Part shown: positions 24,956-34,185 of the stretch, in pieces | Position numbering within the stretch: position 1 is the stretch's first letter | Layout: the number at the start of each line of letters is the position of its first letter | Source: Tunturibacter empetritectus | GTDB lineage: Bacteria; Acidobacteriota; Terriglobia; Terriglobales; Acidobacteriaceae | Reading direction: 5' to 3' | NCBI RefSeq assembly: GCF_040358985.1 | Contig: NZ_CP132932.1 | Span: forward strand, 3,162,001 to 3,226,000 | Length of the DNA: 64,000 nt | Translations under genes and position numbers: made by a program | The notes under the pieces: generated by a model | What the model was told of the DNA's origin: nothing | The model's database searches: none | The model's input: only the letters and a program-made list of their open reading frames with translations

Positions 24956-25617
24956 CCGTCTGTCTGGAGCCGTTGCCGCATGACGTCGGCATCTTTCTTG
25001 GTGGAGAAGGGCCCGATCTGAACGTGGAGCAGCTTGTCTTGCGGCTCCTTGTGGATGGCCACACTGTAGCCGCGATGCTTCAAAGCATTGACGAGAACGT
25101 CGGCGTCCTCCTGGTGGGAGACGGCGGCTACCTGGACGACGGCTACTCCTTGTCCGGCGGGTGTGATGGGAATCACCATTGCGGGCTTTGCGGTTGGCTT
25201 GATTGCTGGTTCGGGGCGAAAGTCTGCCGCTACGGCCTTGACCCTGGTGAGTGCGGGAGCGGGTTGGCTTGCATCCGTAGGTTCTGTTGCAGAAGCGTCC
25301 GAAGGGTTGGCACTTTGACGTGCGTCCTCGGAGGCGGTAGCGGGCAAGGTGGATGCTGCGTGAGCTGCGAGGCTTCCAGGAGAGGGTTTTGAGGCACTGG
25401 ACTCGGAGCTTGTGCTGGTGTTCTCCGCTCCGCTGACCACAGACGGGGCTGAACGCCTGCCCAGGGAGTAGCCGAAGCCGAAGAAGACCGCGCAGAGTAG
25501 AGCCAATGCGAAGAAGATGCCAAGGATCGTGGTGGTGCCAAGCGAGATCTCGCGATCCTGTCCGCGAGAGTCGCGAAGATCCTGCAAGTCGTCGTCGGTT
25601 TGGTAGCGGCTGTTCAC
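24934..25617 (-). CDS. SPOR-domain membrane protein
   Basis: 227 residues. A short cytoplasmic tail is followed by one membrane helix at about 27-49 (TTTILGIFFALALLCAVFF), a Ser/Ala-rich periplasmic linker, and a C-terminal SPOR domain at about 150-227 (VVQVAAVSHQEDADVLV, LHVQIGPFSTKKDAD). SPOR domains bind denuded glycan strands of septal murein, so a role at the division site or in wall remodelling is likely. It is the last gene of the slipin operon (2-base gap to slipin) and converges with PlsC with a 22-base overlap. Confidence 0.9.
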   Translation of the reverse strand: MNSRYQTDDDLQDLRDSRGQDREISLGTTTILGIFFALALLCAVFFGFGYSLGRRSAPSVVSGAENTSTSSESSASKPSPGSLAAHAASTLPATASEDARQSANPSDASATEPTDASQPAPALTRVKAVAADFRPEPAIKPTAKPAMVIPITPAGQGVAVVQVAAVSHQEDADVLVNALKHRGYSVAIHKEPQDKLLHVQIGPFSTKKDADVMRQRLQTDGYNAIVK

Positions 25618-25619
25618 GG

Positions 25620-26399
25620 TCAGACCTTCTTCTCCAACGCCGTGTCGGGCGTGAATGTCTTATTGAACAGGTTCATCAGCTCCATTGGAAGGGGAAATAC
25701 GATGGTGGTATTTTTCTCGACACCTATCTCGGTGAGGGTCTGGAGGTAGCGCAGCTGGAGGGTCATGGGTTGGGTGGCCATGAGCTGGGCGGCTTCGACG
25801 AGCTTGGCTGCGGCATTAAACTCACCTTCGGCGTGGATGATCTTCGCCCTTCGTTCGCGCTCGGCCTCGGCTTGCTTGGCCATGGCACGGAGCATGGATT
25901 CGGGCATGTCGACCTGCTTGACTTCGACGGAGACGACTTTGACGCCGAAGGGGGCGGTATGGCCGTCGATGATGGTCTGGATGCGGATGTTGAGGGCTTC
26001 GCGGTGGGCGAGGAGGCCGTCGAGGTCGACCTCGCCGAGAACTGAGCGCAGGGTGGTCTGGGCGAACTGCGAGGTTTGGTAGATGTAGTTGGCGACTTCG
26101 ATGACGGCTTTGGTGGGGTCGACGACGCGGAGGGTGATGACGGCGTTGACCTTCAGGGTGACGTTGTCGCGGGTGATGACGTCCTGAGGGGGGACCTCCA
26201 TCGCCTCCTGGCGGAGACTGACGCGGACGATCTGGTCGAGGGGGCGGAAGATCCAGATGAGGCCTGGTCCTGCTGCGGCCTGCTTGACCCGGCCAAGACG
26301 GAAGATGACGCCTCGCTCGTACTCTTTGAGGATGTTGAGGGAGTTGACGAGGTAGAGAACTACGATGACGATGGCAAAGAGCAGCGGGAGAGACATCAT
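25620..26399 (-). CDS. slipin / SPFH-domain membrane protein (stomatin-prohibitin family)
   Basis: 259 residues. An N-terminal membrane anchor at about 3-20 is followed directly by the SPFH domain ([45 protein letters not shown]) and a helical region with [17 protein letters not shown]. Such proteins form membrane rings or microdomains and control membrane proteases. In many genomes slipin sits next to NfeD; here the NfeD gene is just upstream on the same strand, separated by one outer-membrane protein gene. SPOR protein follows after 2 bases. Confidence 0.94.
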   Translation of the reverse strand: MMSLPLLFAIVIVVLYLVNSLNILKEYERGVIFRLGRVKQAAAGPGLIWIFRPLDQIVRVSLRQEAMEVPPQDVITRDNVTLKVNAVITLRVVDPTKAVIEVANYIYQTSQFAQTTLRSVLGEVDLDGLLAHREALNIRIQTIIDGHTAPFGVKVVSVEVKQVDMPESMLRAMAKQAEAERERRAKIIHAEGEFNAAAKLVEAAQLMATQPMTLQLRYLQTLTEIGVEKNTTIVFPLPMELMNLFNKTFTPDTALEKKV

Positions 26400-26476
26400 G
26401 GGTAAGACCTCTGTCGGCCAGATTGCAGCCGCCGCTGCGATTGTAAAGCAGGCGCAGCGGCAGCCGGCATTACTGG

Positions 26477-27157
26477 CTAGAAGCGAAAGAAAAAGCCGAA
26501 GCCGGGTTGAAGTTCGGTGGTGCGCTTCTGAATGGTGAGGTAGTTGGTCTCGAAGTCTGGTGCTTTGAAGAACGTCTGGCGGAACTCAGCGCGTGCACCG
26601 AAGTGTTTGTTGAGCATGTAGTCGCCACCGACGTTGTAGTAGTAGGTGGCGCGCGCCTGGGGTGAGAGGCCTTCGCCGCCGCCGGGCGTTGGACGGAACG
26701 CGGTTGTCCCGGCGCCGCCGCCGGCGAAGGGTGCGACTCCGTGAAACTCGCGGCGGAAGTGAGCGACGTAACCGAACGTGTACTCCGAGGCGTTTTGCTG
26801 AACGCCTCCAGTAGGTGTGGCTCCGAAGGGTGTGAAGGTCTGCGTGTAGCGGGCGTATGCGTAGTTGAACTCGAATCCGAGGTATGGGGACTTGGTGTAG
26901 CGGATGGTTACGAGTGGACCTACGGTGTTGCCGGGATGAAGATTGACTGCGGTGGGCACGGTGTTGATGGCTACGGTGCCGTTGGAGTCTCTGTTGAGGA
27001 TGGCGGAGGCGACCACGCCGATGTCGAGGCGGGAGAGCTGACGGTCCAGGCCCGTTTGCGGGGTGGCCTGTGCTTTGGCGATTGATCCAGCCGCGGAGAG
27101 CAGCAGGCAAAGTACAACGTTCCGAACCCAGATCGGGCGAGACACATTCAACATCAA
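26477..27157 (-). CDS. small outer-membrane beta-barrel protein
   Basis: 226 residues. A signal peptide covers about 1-29, ending AKAQA. The rest alternates short hydrophobic and polar stretches ([54 protein letters not shown]) and ends in FGFFFRF, whose last Phe is the usual outer-membrane insertion signal. It resembles small OmpA-type eight-stranded barrels, but lacks a periplasmic OmpA domain. No function can be assigned. It is flanked by NfeD (upstream) and slipin (downstream) on the same strand. Confidence 0.8.
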   Translation of the reverse strand: MMLNVSRPIWVRNVVLCLLLSAAGSIAKAQATPQTGLDRQLSRLDIGVVASAILNRDSNGTVAINTVPTAVNLHPGNTVGPLVTIRYTKSPYLGFEFNYAYARYTQTFTPFGATPTGGVQQNASEYTFGYVAHFRREFHGVAPFAGGGAGTTAFRPTPGGGEGLSPQARATYYYNVGGDYMLNKHFGARAEFRQTFFKAPDFETNYLTIQKRTTELQPGFGFFFRF

Positions 27158-27249
27158 GAAAAGACTCCCTTATTCAAAAACTACTGTTCTTTCAGTCTAC
27201 TCTGGCGCGGCATTTGATGGGGGCTGCCTGATGGGGCTTCGAAGGCCGG

Positions 27250-28566
27250 TCAAACGGGCTTATTGGCGGGTTCGACGACCAGAGTGAGGCCGTCGAACCC
27301 GCGCACAGAGACCAGAGAGCCTACGGAAAGCGAATCCTGGCCCTGGAGAGAGGCCTGCCAGAGCTCGCCGCGTATCTCCACCTGGCCGGTGGGGCAGAGT
27401 GGGGTGCGGACGACAGCGGTGCCGCCGATCATGGCCTGCGGGCCGGTGAGGACCTTGCCGCGGCGGGCACGTAGCGCGATCCAGGCGAGGCCGAAGGAGA
27501 TGGTGCCAAAGCCGAGGCCTGCGCCCAGGGCGGTCGCGAGATGGACGCGGAGCTCGGGGATGGGGCCGTCGACCAGAGTGGCGAGGCCGAAGATGAGTGC
27601 GGCGATGCCGACGGCTGCCAATACGCCGTGACTGCTGAACTTGGCCTCGAGGACCATCATCACCAAAGCTGCGAGGAGAAGAACGATGGCTGTGTGGCGG
27701 ATGGGGAGAAGGTTCAGCCCGAAGAGACCGAGGAGCACGAAGAGCGTGCCGATGGAGCCCGGGACGACGGTGCCGGGAACGTTGAACTCGAGGTAGATGA
27801 GGAGGGCACCGAGAATGAGCAGGAGCACGGCGACGTCAGGGTTGGTGAGTTTGCTGAGCAGGCGCTCGCGCTGGGAGGGGGCGGTGGTGATGATCTGCGC
27901 TCCCTGGAGATGAAGGGTCTGGGTGGTGCCGTCGAAGCGGTGGATCGCGCGGCCGTCGAGGGCTTTGAGCAGGGAGGCGTCGTCGGCGGAGACCAAGTCG
28001 ATGAGCTTCAGATTGAGAGCTTCTTCGTCGCTGTAGGACTTTGAGTTGCGAACGGCGTCCTCGGCGGCAGCGACGTTACGGCCGCGGCGAGAGGTATAGG
28101 AGCGGAGGAAGGCCGCGGCATCGTTCTCAATTTTTTCTTTGAGAATGGGATCCAGCTGGCGGCCTTCGACGATAGGGTGAGCCGCACCTGCGTTGGTCCC
28201 GGGGGCCATTACGGCGATGTCAGCTGATTCGAGGAGGAAGAAGCCGGCCGAACCTGCTCTGCTGCCCGTTGGTGAGATGAAGATGATGACCGGGACGGGT
28301 GAGTTTTCGATAGCTTGCACCATCACACGGGTGGACTCGAGCAGGCCGCCGGGGGTGCCGAGCGAGATCAGGACTGCTTCGGCGTGTTGGCTGGCCGCCT
28401 CGCGAAGGCCGCGCTGGAGGTAGTCCGCGGTGATGGGCTGGATGGTGTCGTGGATAGTGAGTTTGACGACGGTACCGGAGGCGGCGGGAGCGGCGAAGAT
28501 TAATGTGGGCCGTGCGCAGAGGGTCGCCATCAGGAGGAGGAGGGCGACTCTGGCGTAGGAAGTCAT
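27250..28566 (-). CDS. NfeD family membrane-bound serine protease
   Basis: 438 residues: signal peptide (about 1-26), ClpP-like protease domain (about 30-225), several membrane helices (about 245-370), and a C-terminal OB-fold NfeD domain (VEIRGELWQASLQG). The likely nucleophile is the Ser of SRAGSAGFF, and the Lys of EKIEND fits the catalytic base of the Ser-Lys dyad. Archaeal relatives cleave the hydrophobic tail of stomatins, so the nearby slipin is a probable partner. It overlaps the upstream TPR gene by 4 bases. The protease domain faces the periplasm by topology. Confidence 0.92.
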   Translation of the reverse strand: MTSYARVALLLLMATLCARPTLIFAAPAASGTVVKLTIHDTIQPITADYLQRGLREAASQHAEAVLISLGTPGGLLESTRVMVQAIENSPVPVIIFISPTGSRAGSAGFFLLESADIAVMAPGTNAGAAHPIVEGRQLDPILKEKIENDAAAFLRSYTSRRGRNVAAAEDAVRNSKSYSDEEALNLKLIDLVSADDASLLKALDGRAIHRFDGTTQTLHLQGAQIITTAPSQRERLLSKLTNPDVAVLLLILGALLIYLEFNVPGTVVPGSIGTLFVLLGLFGLNLLPIRHTAIVLLLAALVMMVLEAKFSSHGVLAAVGIAALIFGLATLVDGPIPELRVHLATALGAGLGFGTISFGLAWIALRARRGKVLTGPQAMIGGTAVVRTPLCPTGQVEIRGELWQASLQGQDSLSVGSLVSVRGFDGLTLVVEPANKPV

Positions 28567-30200
28567 GGCAGGCTCTGTCCACGTGCCTGCAGGGCCTGAC
28601 GCATGCCTTGCGCTGCAGAGTTCTTCGGGTCCAGTTGTAGCGCCTTGCTCACGTTGCTTGCTGACGCTGACGCGTCACTGGTCTGGAGATCGAGACGGGC
28701 GAGAACGAGATAGGCCGTGACGTTTGGGCGCAGCATAATGGAACTCTGAGCCTCGGTGCGGGCATCGGCTGCATTGCCGCTTCGCTCCCGTACCTGCGCG
28801 AGGCCTGCGTGAGCCTCTGCACTGGAAGCGTCTGCTGCAATCGCGGTCTGGAACTCCTGCTCGGCTTCGGGAACCAGGCCTTGCGAGAGATACTCGTGGC
28901 CTTGGCGGGTGTATTCTGCGGCCTGTTCCGCTGGAGGCAGGGTGGCGAGGCGCATGGCACGCATCTGGTCGAGCTGAAAGGCAGCCTGTCGGAAGGAGGC
29001 CTCTGAGTAAGTACGGCGAATGCGCTCGAGGGGATCGAAGTCGCTCGTTGATGCTGCAGGGTCTGTCGCCGCTGGGGTGGCGGTTGGAGGTTTCCGGCCT
29101 TCGCTGATGCTGGTCTTGAGTTGTGCTGCTTCGGAGTCGGCTGGGCGGAGCTTGAGGGTCGAGTTGACTTCGCGGGTGGCTCCTGCGAAGTCTCCCTGGC
29201 GAAAGAAGGCGACGGCGAGATTGTAGTGATAGTCGGGATCATTGGGATCGGCCGTTGAGGCGCGCTGAAAGAGCGGAACGGCGTTATGGCCTTGGCGGCT
29301 GGAGGCGACGGCCTGGTTGTTGACGACTTCCGGAAGCGGTAGCCGGCTGGCGACGAAGGAGAAGGCTGATTCGGCCTCGGCGTACTTGGCAGTGTTGAAG
29401 CGGGAGAGGCCAATATAGAACCCTGCTTCGAGAGCGCGCCGATCGGTTTGGGGGATTTTGGCGAAGGTCGCCGCGGCCTGGTCGTACTCCCGCTCGTTGT
29501 ACTGGGCTTTGCCGAGGGCGAGAAGGGCGGCGGGATAGTCGGGATTGGTCGCGATGGCTGCCTGGAGTCGCTTGATTCTCTCCTGCGAGGTTGGCGCGTC
29601 GGTGCCGCGGATGTAGTTCTCAAAGGCGCTTAGCTGGACTCCGCCTGAGGCTGCAAGGAAGGTCTGCTGGGCGATATTGAAGTGAGGATCGATCTGTCTC
29701 GCGACCTTCCACGCAACGGCGTTTTCGACGTCGAAGAGACGGTTGAGTTCGCTCGAATCCTGCAAGGGCGCGGAGAGTCGGAGATTTTTGACCTCGAGGA
29801 CCTGCGCCTGCACTGCGATGCGGCCATTGATGACGTTGAAGCTGCCTACGATGACGAAGTCGGCGTCGAGATTCTGTGCGATGCGAATGGTGGTGGCCCG
29901 AGACGGCCTGAAGTCGATGGGCAGGCCGAGATGGTCGAGCGCGTACTGGCGATCTTCGCGGGTCAGGGTGAGGAAGCCGGCAGAGGAGAGGCGCTGGTTC
30001 AACGTGTCGGGAAACGAATCACCGACCCAGGCCAGGGCTGGCTGTCCGGAGCGATTGTCGAAGGGAAGAACAAGGATGACGCGGCCACCGGTGTCGGCTG
30101 TCTCAGCGGATTGGGAGACTCCGGCGATGCTGCAGAGCAGAAGCAGCGAGAGGAGCCATGGCCGTTGAAGGATCGAGCGAACTTGAAGGCGCTTCGTCAC
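28563..30200 (-). CDS. exported TPR-repeat protein with TolB-like N-terminal domain
   Basis: 545 residues. A signal peptide at about 1-32 (WLLSLLLLCSIAGVSQS) precedes a domain beginning RVILVLPFDNRSGQPALAWV and containing DFVIVGSFNVINGRI, similar to the TolB-like/CsgG-type domains that bind nucleotides or assemble on the outer membrane. From about 200 to 540 follow tetratricopeptide repeats (YPAALLALGKAQYNEREYDQAAATF, with Pro/Thr-rich linker near 370). TPRs mediate protein contacts. It overlaps NfeD downstream and the glycosyltransferase upstream by 4 bases each, so all three are coupled. Its role is unknown. Confidence 0.82.
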   Translation of the reverse strand: MTKRLQVRSILQRPWLLSLLLLCSIAGVSQSAETADTGGRVILVLPFDNRSGQPALAWVGDSFPDTLNQRLSSAGFLTLTREDRQYALDHLGLPIDFRPSRATTIRIAQNLDADFVIVGSFNVINGRIAVQAQVLEVKNLRLSAPLQDSSELNRLFDVENAVAWKVARQIDPHFNIAQQTFLAASGGVQLSAFENYIRGTDAPTSQERIKRLQAAIATNPDYPAALLALGKAQYNEREYDQAAATFAKIPQTDRRALEAGFYIGLSRFNTAKYAEAESAFSFVASRLPLPEVVNNQAVASSRQGHNAVPLFQRASTADPNDPDYHYNLAVAFFRQGDFAGATREVNSTLKLRPADSEAAQLKTSISEGRKPPTATPAATDPAASTSDFDPLERIRRTYSEASFRQAAFQLDQMRAMRLATLPPAEQAAEYTRQGHEYLSQGLVPEAEQEFQTAIAADASSAEAHAGLAQVRERSGNAADARTEAQSSIMLRPNVTAYLVLARLDLQTSDASASASNVSKALQLDPKNSAAQGMRQALQARGQSLP

Positions 30201-31852
30201 AGATATGAGTATAGAGGGTCAGGGTTTTCCAGCGGGTGGAAGGATGCTTCGACGATACGGGGGAAGTGGAGCACGGCGGCCCATTCGCCTTTACGATGCG
30301 CCTGCCAGACGACTTCGCCGTGGAGGATCGTTGCGATTTCGGAGGGGGAGAGGTCGCGGTGGAAGTCGAAGTACTTCGTGTCTACGGACTCGTGCTGCCG
30401 ACTGAGATCGACGCGGTTGGCCGGCGGTGCCCACTTGGTCGAGAAGACGAGCGCTACGTCGTAACTCCCCGGATCGGCGGCTGCTTTTTCGATCTGCTCC
30501 AGCGAAAAGTTCAGGATCGGCGCCGTCTTGACGGGATGATTGGTGTAGCCAAGCTCAGGACGGTTGAGCTCTGAGGTTGCTGGCCACGCGGTGAGGACTG
30601 TGGCTTGAGGGTAGGTGAGGTCGATGAAGCGGACCGCCTGCTGATGGAGAACGACGAAGTCGCGATAGGTGAGGTTGTCTTCGGGGGCGAAGGCGTAGGG
30701 CGGGTTGATCCAGATACCTGCGAGGAATGCTATTGCGCTCAGGGCGGCGAGGAGGAGCCATCGCTCGGAAAGACGGCGGCGCCAGGTGTTGACGCCGACC
30801 AGCAGGATCAGCGGATACATCGGCAGCAGATAGCGTGTGAGGAGAGCGCCGCCAAGGATGGAGAAGGCGATCCAGTTAGCAAGAAGAACTACGCCGATGG
30901 CTTTGAGGGCTGGGCGGGAGATGGGGAGTCGCTTATTAGTTGCGGCGATGGGGAGAAACATTGCGGCGATCATGCACACGACAGGCACGAACATGTTCAT
31001 GTGGGCGAAGAGGTGGAGGAGACGATGCCAGAGACAGAGCGCGATGCGATAGGCGTCGAGGTTTGCGGTGGCGTTGTAGCGGAGAAACTCCGGATTGCCG
31101 AAGACGAAGCCGGTGCGGTGGTAGTGGAACGCATACCAGGCAGCGAGTGGCAAGATGGGGGCGAGGAGTGCGGCCATCCAAGAGAGGTGGAGTCTGCGTG
31201 ATTGAGGAGCGCGGCGATTCTGGAGGAGAAGGGCTATCTCCCAAAGAGCAAGCGCTATGGGCGTGACGATGGACGTTTCTTTCGACAGCGCGGCGAGAGA
31301 GAACATGAGCGCAGAGTAGATCGGATTCAGGACGAGACTTGATCCCGTGTCTGCGGAGTCGTGGTTGAAGTAGAAGGCCAAGCCCCAGAGGGTGAGGGCT
31401 GCGGCGAAGATGTCAGCGTGAGCGAGCGTGCTCTGTGCGAACCAGACGGGATAGATCGCGGTGAGTACGACCGTGACTGCAGCGACTGCGGAGGTCGTCA
31501 GCGTTCTGGTTAGTTTGAAGACGCCAAGCAGAGCGGCTGCGGCGACCATTGCCACCAGCGTGCGCGTGCCGCTGACGACATATCCGGAGAGGTGCCACCA
31601 GGCGGCGAGGAGGATCGAAGGCAGCGGCGGGTGCGCGTTGGTGACGGTGCTTTGCGGGATGAGGGTGCCGGTGCGGAAGAAGTCCCACGCGGCGGGAATG
31701 TAGTAGCCTCCTTCGTCCCAGAAATAGGGAAGCCGAAGGAGGCGAAAGTGTGAGAGATAGACGGCAACGAAGAAGAGCGGATAGAGCATCCAGAGAGGGA
31801 TATTCTCGAAAGCTTGCTGCCCATCTTTGTCGGTGCTGCGTTGGGGTCGCAC
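30197..31852 (-). CDS. GT-C type membrane glycosyltransferase (GT39-like)
   Basis: 551 residues with about ten membrane segments. The first loop holds LPYFWDEGGYYIPAAWDFF, whose Asp-Glu matches the catalytic acidic pair of the PMT/ArnT superfamily; NAHPPLPSILLAAWWHL is the second conserved loop. It is likely to transfer a sugar from a polyprenyl-phosphate donor on the periplasmic side. Sugar and acceptor are unknown. It starts 3 bases after the DUF3467 stop and overlaps the TPR gene by 4 bases, so it belongs to the long minus-strand operon. Confidence 0.82.
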   Translation of the reverse strand: MRPQRSTDKDGQQAFENIPLWMLYPLFFVAVYLSHFRLLRLPYFWDEGGYYIPAAWDFFRTGTLIPQSTVTNAHPPLPSILLAAWWHLSGYVVSGTRTLVAMVAAAALLGVFKLTRTLTTSAVAAVTVVLTAIYPVWFAQSTLAHADIFAAALTLWGLAFYFNHDSADTGSSLVLNPIYSALMFSLAALSKETSIVTPIALALWEIALLLQNRRAPQSRRLHLSWMAALLAPILPLAAWYAFHYHRTGFVFGNPEFLRYNATANLDAYRIALCLWHRLLHLFAHMNMFVPVVCMIAAMFLPIAATNKRLPISRPALKAIGVVLLANWIAFSILGGALLTRYLLPMYPLILLVGVNTWRRRLSERWLLLAALSAIAFLAGIWINPPYAFAPEDNLTYRDFVVLHQQAVRFIDLTYPQATVLTAWPATSELNRPELGYTNHPVKTAPILNFSLEQIEKAAADPGSYDVALVFSTKWAPPANRVDLSRQHESVDTKYFDFHRDLSPSEIATILHGEVVWQAHRKGEWAAVLHFPRIVEASFHPLENPDPLYSYL

Positions 31853-31855
31853 GCT

Positions 31856-32173
31856 TTAGTTGACGGGACCTTCGGGCTGGGGGAGTTGCTCAAGCGTGAT
31901 GAAGCCGAAGGTCTGCTCGTATTGACCAAGATTGTGTCCGAGCACGTTCCAGAGAGCCTTTGCCTGCTGCGGGCTGAGATAGATGCCCTGAAAGTTTTTC
32001 ACGTTCAGCTCGTCGGGGTTGTCCTGGCTCATGGTGCCGAAGACGAGGAAGAAGTCCCATACGCTCATGCGGACCTGTACGCTGTTGGCATAGCCGTCGC
32101 GATAGTCTTGGGTACTGGTGAGCTTGAGCTGAGGCTGTTTGTCCTGGGGCTGATTGGGGTTTTGCTGGCTCAT
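31856..32173 (-). CDS. DUF3467 domain-containing protein
   Basis: 105 residues from the ATG at 32173; a longer frame would run into the tRNA-Leu gene and is rejected. The conserved core reads YANSVQVRMSVWDFFLVFGTM, followed by QGIYLSPQQAKALWNVLGHNL, as in other members of this small bacterial family. No function is known. The N-terminal 25 residues are Gln/Pro-rich. It lies 36 bases after the tRNA-Leu on the same strand, with no terminator between, and 3 bases before the glycosyltransferase gene. Confidence 0.9.
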   Translation of the reverse strand: MSQQNPNQPQDKQPQLKLTSTQDYRDGYANSVQVRMSVWDFFLVFGTMSQDNPDELNVKNFQGIYLSPQQAKALWNVLGHNLGQYEQTFGFITLEQLPQPEGPVN

Positions 32174-32209
32174 CGAATCTCTTTCGGGGTTGGGTTGCTT
32201 TTTAGATAT

Positions 32210-32293
32210 TGGTGCGGGAGAAGGGACTCGAACCCCCACGGATTTCTCCGCTTGGACCTAAACCAAGTGCGTCTGCCATTTCGCCACTCCCGC
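32210..32293 (-). tRNA. tRNA-Leu (TAG anticodon)
   Basis: An 84-base cloverleaf on the minus strand. The acceptor stem GCGGGAG pairs with CTCCCGC, the anticodon loop is TTTAGGT (anticodon TAG), a variable arm and the T-arm GGGGGTTCGAGTCCCTT are present, and the 3' CCA is encoded. The long variable region is typical of class II tRNAs. Confidence 0.95.
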
Positions 32294-32409
32294 ATTCTTC
32301 GTGGGCGACACCGTGTGGTGTGCGAAGAACTTGAGTGCCACAATCAGCCTATGGCAAAGGGATGTTGATTGCAACGTTGCCAGCGGGAAAAGAGGCGATC
32401 AGTGCCCGC

Positions 32410-32586
32410 TCAATGTTTGATCATCCACATGATCCAGCTGGCCGCGATGGTGCCGCCGACGAAGAGGACAAAGCAGAAGGCGCCGAAGCGGATCATGGTG
32501 CGAGGTTCGGAGCGCTGCGTTATGCCGAAGACGATGGAGGTGAAGAGAGCGAAGAGCAGGACTGCTCCGAAGTGCGAGATGGTCAT
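32410..32586 (-). CDS. 58-residue membrane protein
   Basis: A short gene with two hydrophobic helices (about 6-22, GAVLLFALFTSIVFG, and 33-54, RFGAFCFVLFVGGTIAASW). Its ATG overlaps the stop of the upstream DUF6677 gene as ATGA, which is good evidence that it is translated. It has no recognisable motif. It could assist the DUF6677 protein in the membrane. Confidence 0.75.
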   Translation of the reverse strand: MTISHFGAVLLFALFTSIVFGITQRSEPRTMIRFGAFCFVLFVGGTIAASWIMWMIKH

Positions 32587-32990
32587 GAGCGCTTCCTCCC
32601 GGTGGCCAGCGAGTGCGCGTCGACGGCGGAGATGATGTTGAGAAGGCCGGCCACGACCATAAACTTGGTTCCGTAGTCGGCGGTGGCTACCTGCACCGTC
32701 ACCTGGCCGAGATCGAAGATGCGTGCAAGAACGTAGAGAAGGCCATTGCCGAGGTCGCCGGCGAAGTTGAGGATGTCCAGCAGATCGCCGGTGTTGGGCG
32801 AGTAGATCTTGCCCTTGAGAGCGAGGCCGATGATGAACATCGCGACGATGGAGACCATCAGGAGGCCGCCGCGAATCCATTTACGCTGCAGAAAATGACC
32901 TGCGCCGGGGATGAGCCATCCAGCGATAAGAGCCATCGCCGGAAATGAGGTGGATTGCGCGCGCGCTTGTGCCGAAACGTTAGTAGCCAT
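32583..32990 (-). CDS. DUF6677 family membrane protein
   Basis: 135 residues from the ATG at 32990. The signature AGWLIPGAGHFLQRKWIRGGLL matches the TM2-like / DUF6677 proteins I know from Acidobacteriota. Membrane segments lie at about 21-37 and 44-66, with a third near 85-115 less certain. Function unknown. It overlaps a 58-residue membrane protein by 4 bases downstream. A longer frame starting near 33134 has no ribosome site and loses the family-like start. Confidence 0.85.
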   Translation of the reverse strand: MATNVSAQARAQSTSFPAMALIAGWLIPGAGHFLQRKWIRGGLLMVSIVAMFIIGLALKGKIYSPNTGDLLDILNFAGDLGNGLLYVLARIFDLGQVTVQVATADYGTKFMVVAGLLNIISAVDAHSLATGRKRS

Positions 32991-33340
32991 TGCTACTTTG
33001 ATGATAACAGGGCGCTGCAACACTGGATGGAAGCTGTAGCCAACTTCGAGAAGACGAGGTCTAGGAAGTTGCACGCGAAGTTGCCGAAGGCCGGCCTTTG
33101 CAGGCACTGTCCGATACGCCGGTTTTGCATCCACATGAAATGGAGCGGATCGGTAAACACACGCCGACTTAGCATTATCAATTGAATACCAAGGCGCCTA
33201 AGCGATCAAGGCCAATGTATCTTGCATGCACAGGCTTTGATTGCGTTTCATCTTCGACGACCGGTCTCAATACTTCATAGTGTTCAGATCTTCGCACTCG
33301 TCATGGTTACCTCCAACGACTTCCAAGTAGACAGAAGCTG
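32991..33340. other. intergenic region without a recognised gene
   Basis: 350 bases between the DUF6677 start and the TetR stop. A perfect 12-bp palindrome AAGGCCGGCCTT lies at 33087-33098. No frame here shows family-like sequence, and no transposon remnant or tRNA is visible. Confidence 0.5.
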
Positions 33341-34021
33341 TTATTGCTTTGAGGCACTGGATCGGCCGGATCGTTTAGGGATTGCGCTCTTCGGCAATCG
33401 CGGAACAGCCTGTACGCCCGCCCAAAGCGTTGCGATCGTTTGCTCGACCAAGAGAGTCTGGTCAGTCAAGCCGGGCACAACACCTTGGATGACCATGAGC
33501 GTGGCGAGGCCGAGAATCGTGTACCACCAGGTGTGGGCTACCACTATGTCATCCCTGCTTGGCAATCCTTCATCCTTGGCAGCATCGAAAAAGAGCTGCA
33601 CGAAACGTTCGAACAACGGCGTGCCAATCTCGTTGATGTATTCTCCAGCGCGGATGCCGTTGCGGTTCTCAGGCCCGAAGAAGACGTTGCGGAACTGCTG
33701 GGGATGGGCAGTGCAGAATTGAATCAAGCCGCGTGACGTCGCAAAAAGACGCTCTTTCGGTGCAGGATGTTTAGCGGCAATCGCGTCGAAGTTCTGAATC
33801 AGCAGCCCGATCGTCTCGTTGCTCAACTCGGCAAGAATGTGCCATTTGTCCGGAAAATGCTGGTAAATCACGGCGTGTGTATAGCCGATCTCTTTAGCGA
33901 TCGCACGAAGCGTCACGGCTTCGTAGCCGCGATCGGCAAACATTTTGCTTGCAGCAACGAGGATTTCGCTTCGCAGCCTTTCCTTGCGCTCTATCCGGCG
34001 ACTTGGTGATGTGGATGTCAC
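33341..34021 (-). CDS. TetR/AcrR family transcriptional regulator
   Basis: 226 residues. The N-terminal helix-turn-helix is typical: LRSEILVAASKMFADRGYEA, TLRAIAKEIGYTHAVIYQHF. The C-terminal ligand-binding part ends with a WHG-like region (RFVQLFFDAAKDEGL, HTWWYTILGL). It is transcribed divergently from an NAD(P)-binding protein gene; the 164-base gap between them contains a perfect long palindrome, a likely operator, so it probably represses itself and its neighbour. The ligand is unknown. Confidence 0.93.
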   Translation of the reverse strand: MTSTSPSRRIERKERLRSEILVAASKMFADRGYEAVTLRAIAKEIGYTHAVIYQHFPDKWHILAELSNETIGLLIQNFDAIAAKHPAPKERLFATSRGLIQFCTAHPQQFRNVFFGPENRNGIRAGEYINEIGTPLFERFVQLFFDAAKDEGLPSRDDIVVAHTWWYTILGLATLMVIQGVVPGLTDQTLLVEQTIATLWAGVQAVPRLPKSAIPKRSGRSSASKQ

Positions 34022-34065
34022 TTGAATAGCTTAGCCCGTTTGATGATTTTTGCGGCCGATTGTTG

Positions 34066-34115
34066 TTTTATAACCATTGGTTATAAAACCAATGAATAAT
34101 TTGCAACCAATGGTT
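34066..34115. promoter_or_regulatory. probable TetR operator pair
   Basis: 34066-34088 is a perfect palindrome with 11-bp arms around one base (TTTTATAACCA / TGGTTATAAAA). A second, shorter site at 34105-34115, AACCA-A-TGGTT, repeats its core. Both lie between the divergent TetR and NAD(P)-binding protein genes. The shared core AACCA...TGGTT is the inferred binding half-site. Confidence 0.75.
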
Positions 34116-34185
34116 TGAATAGGCCTCTAATCGTCAGGTCGCTCATTTGGATGGGCGGCCAAATACGAGGTAGAAGGAAGATGCG

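Noticed and set aside
33222..33722. + strand frame antisense to the TetR gene, as a second small gene
   Set aside because: No family-like sequence; the minus strand encodes a full TetR protein.
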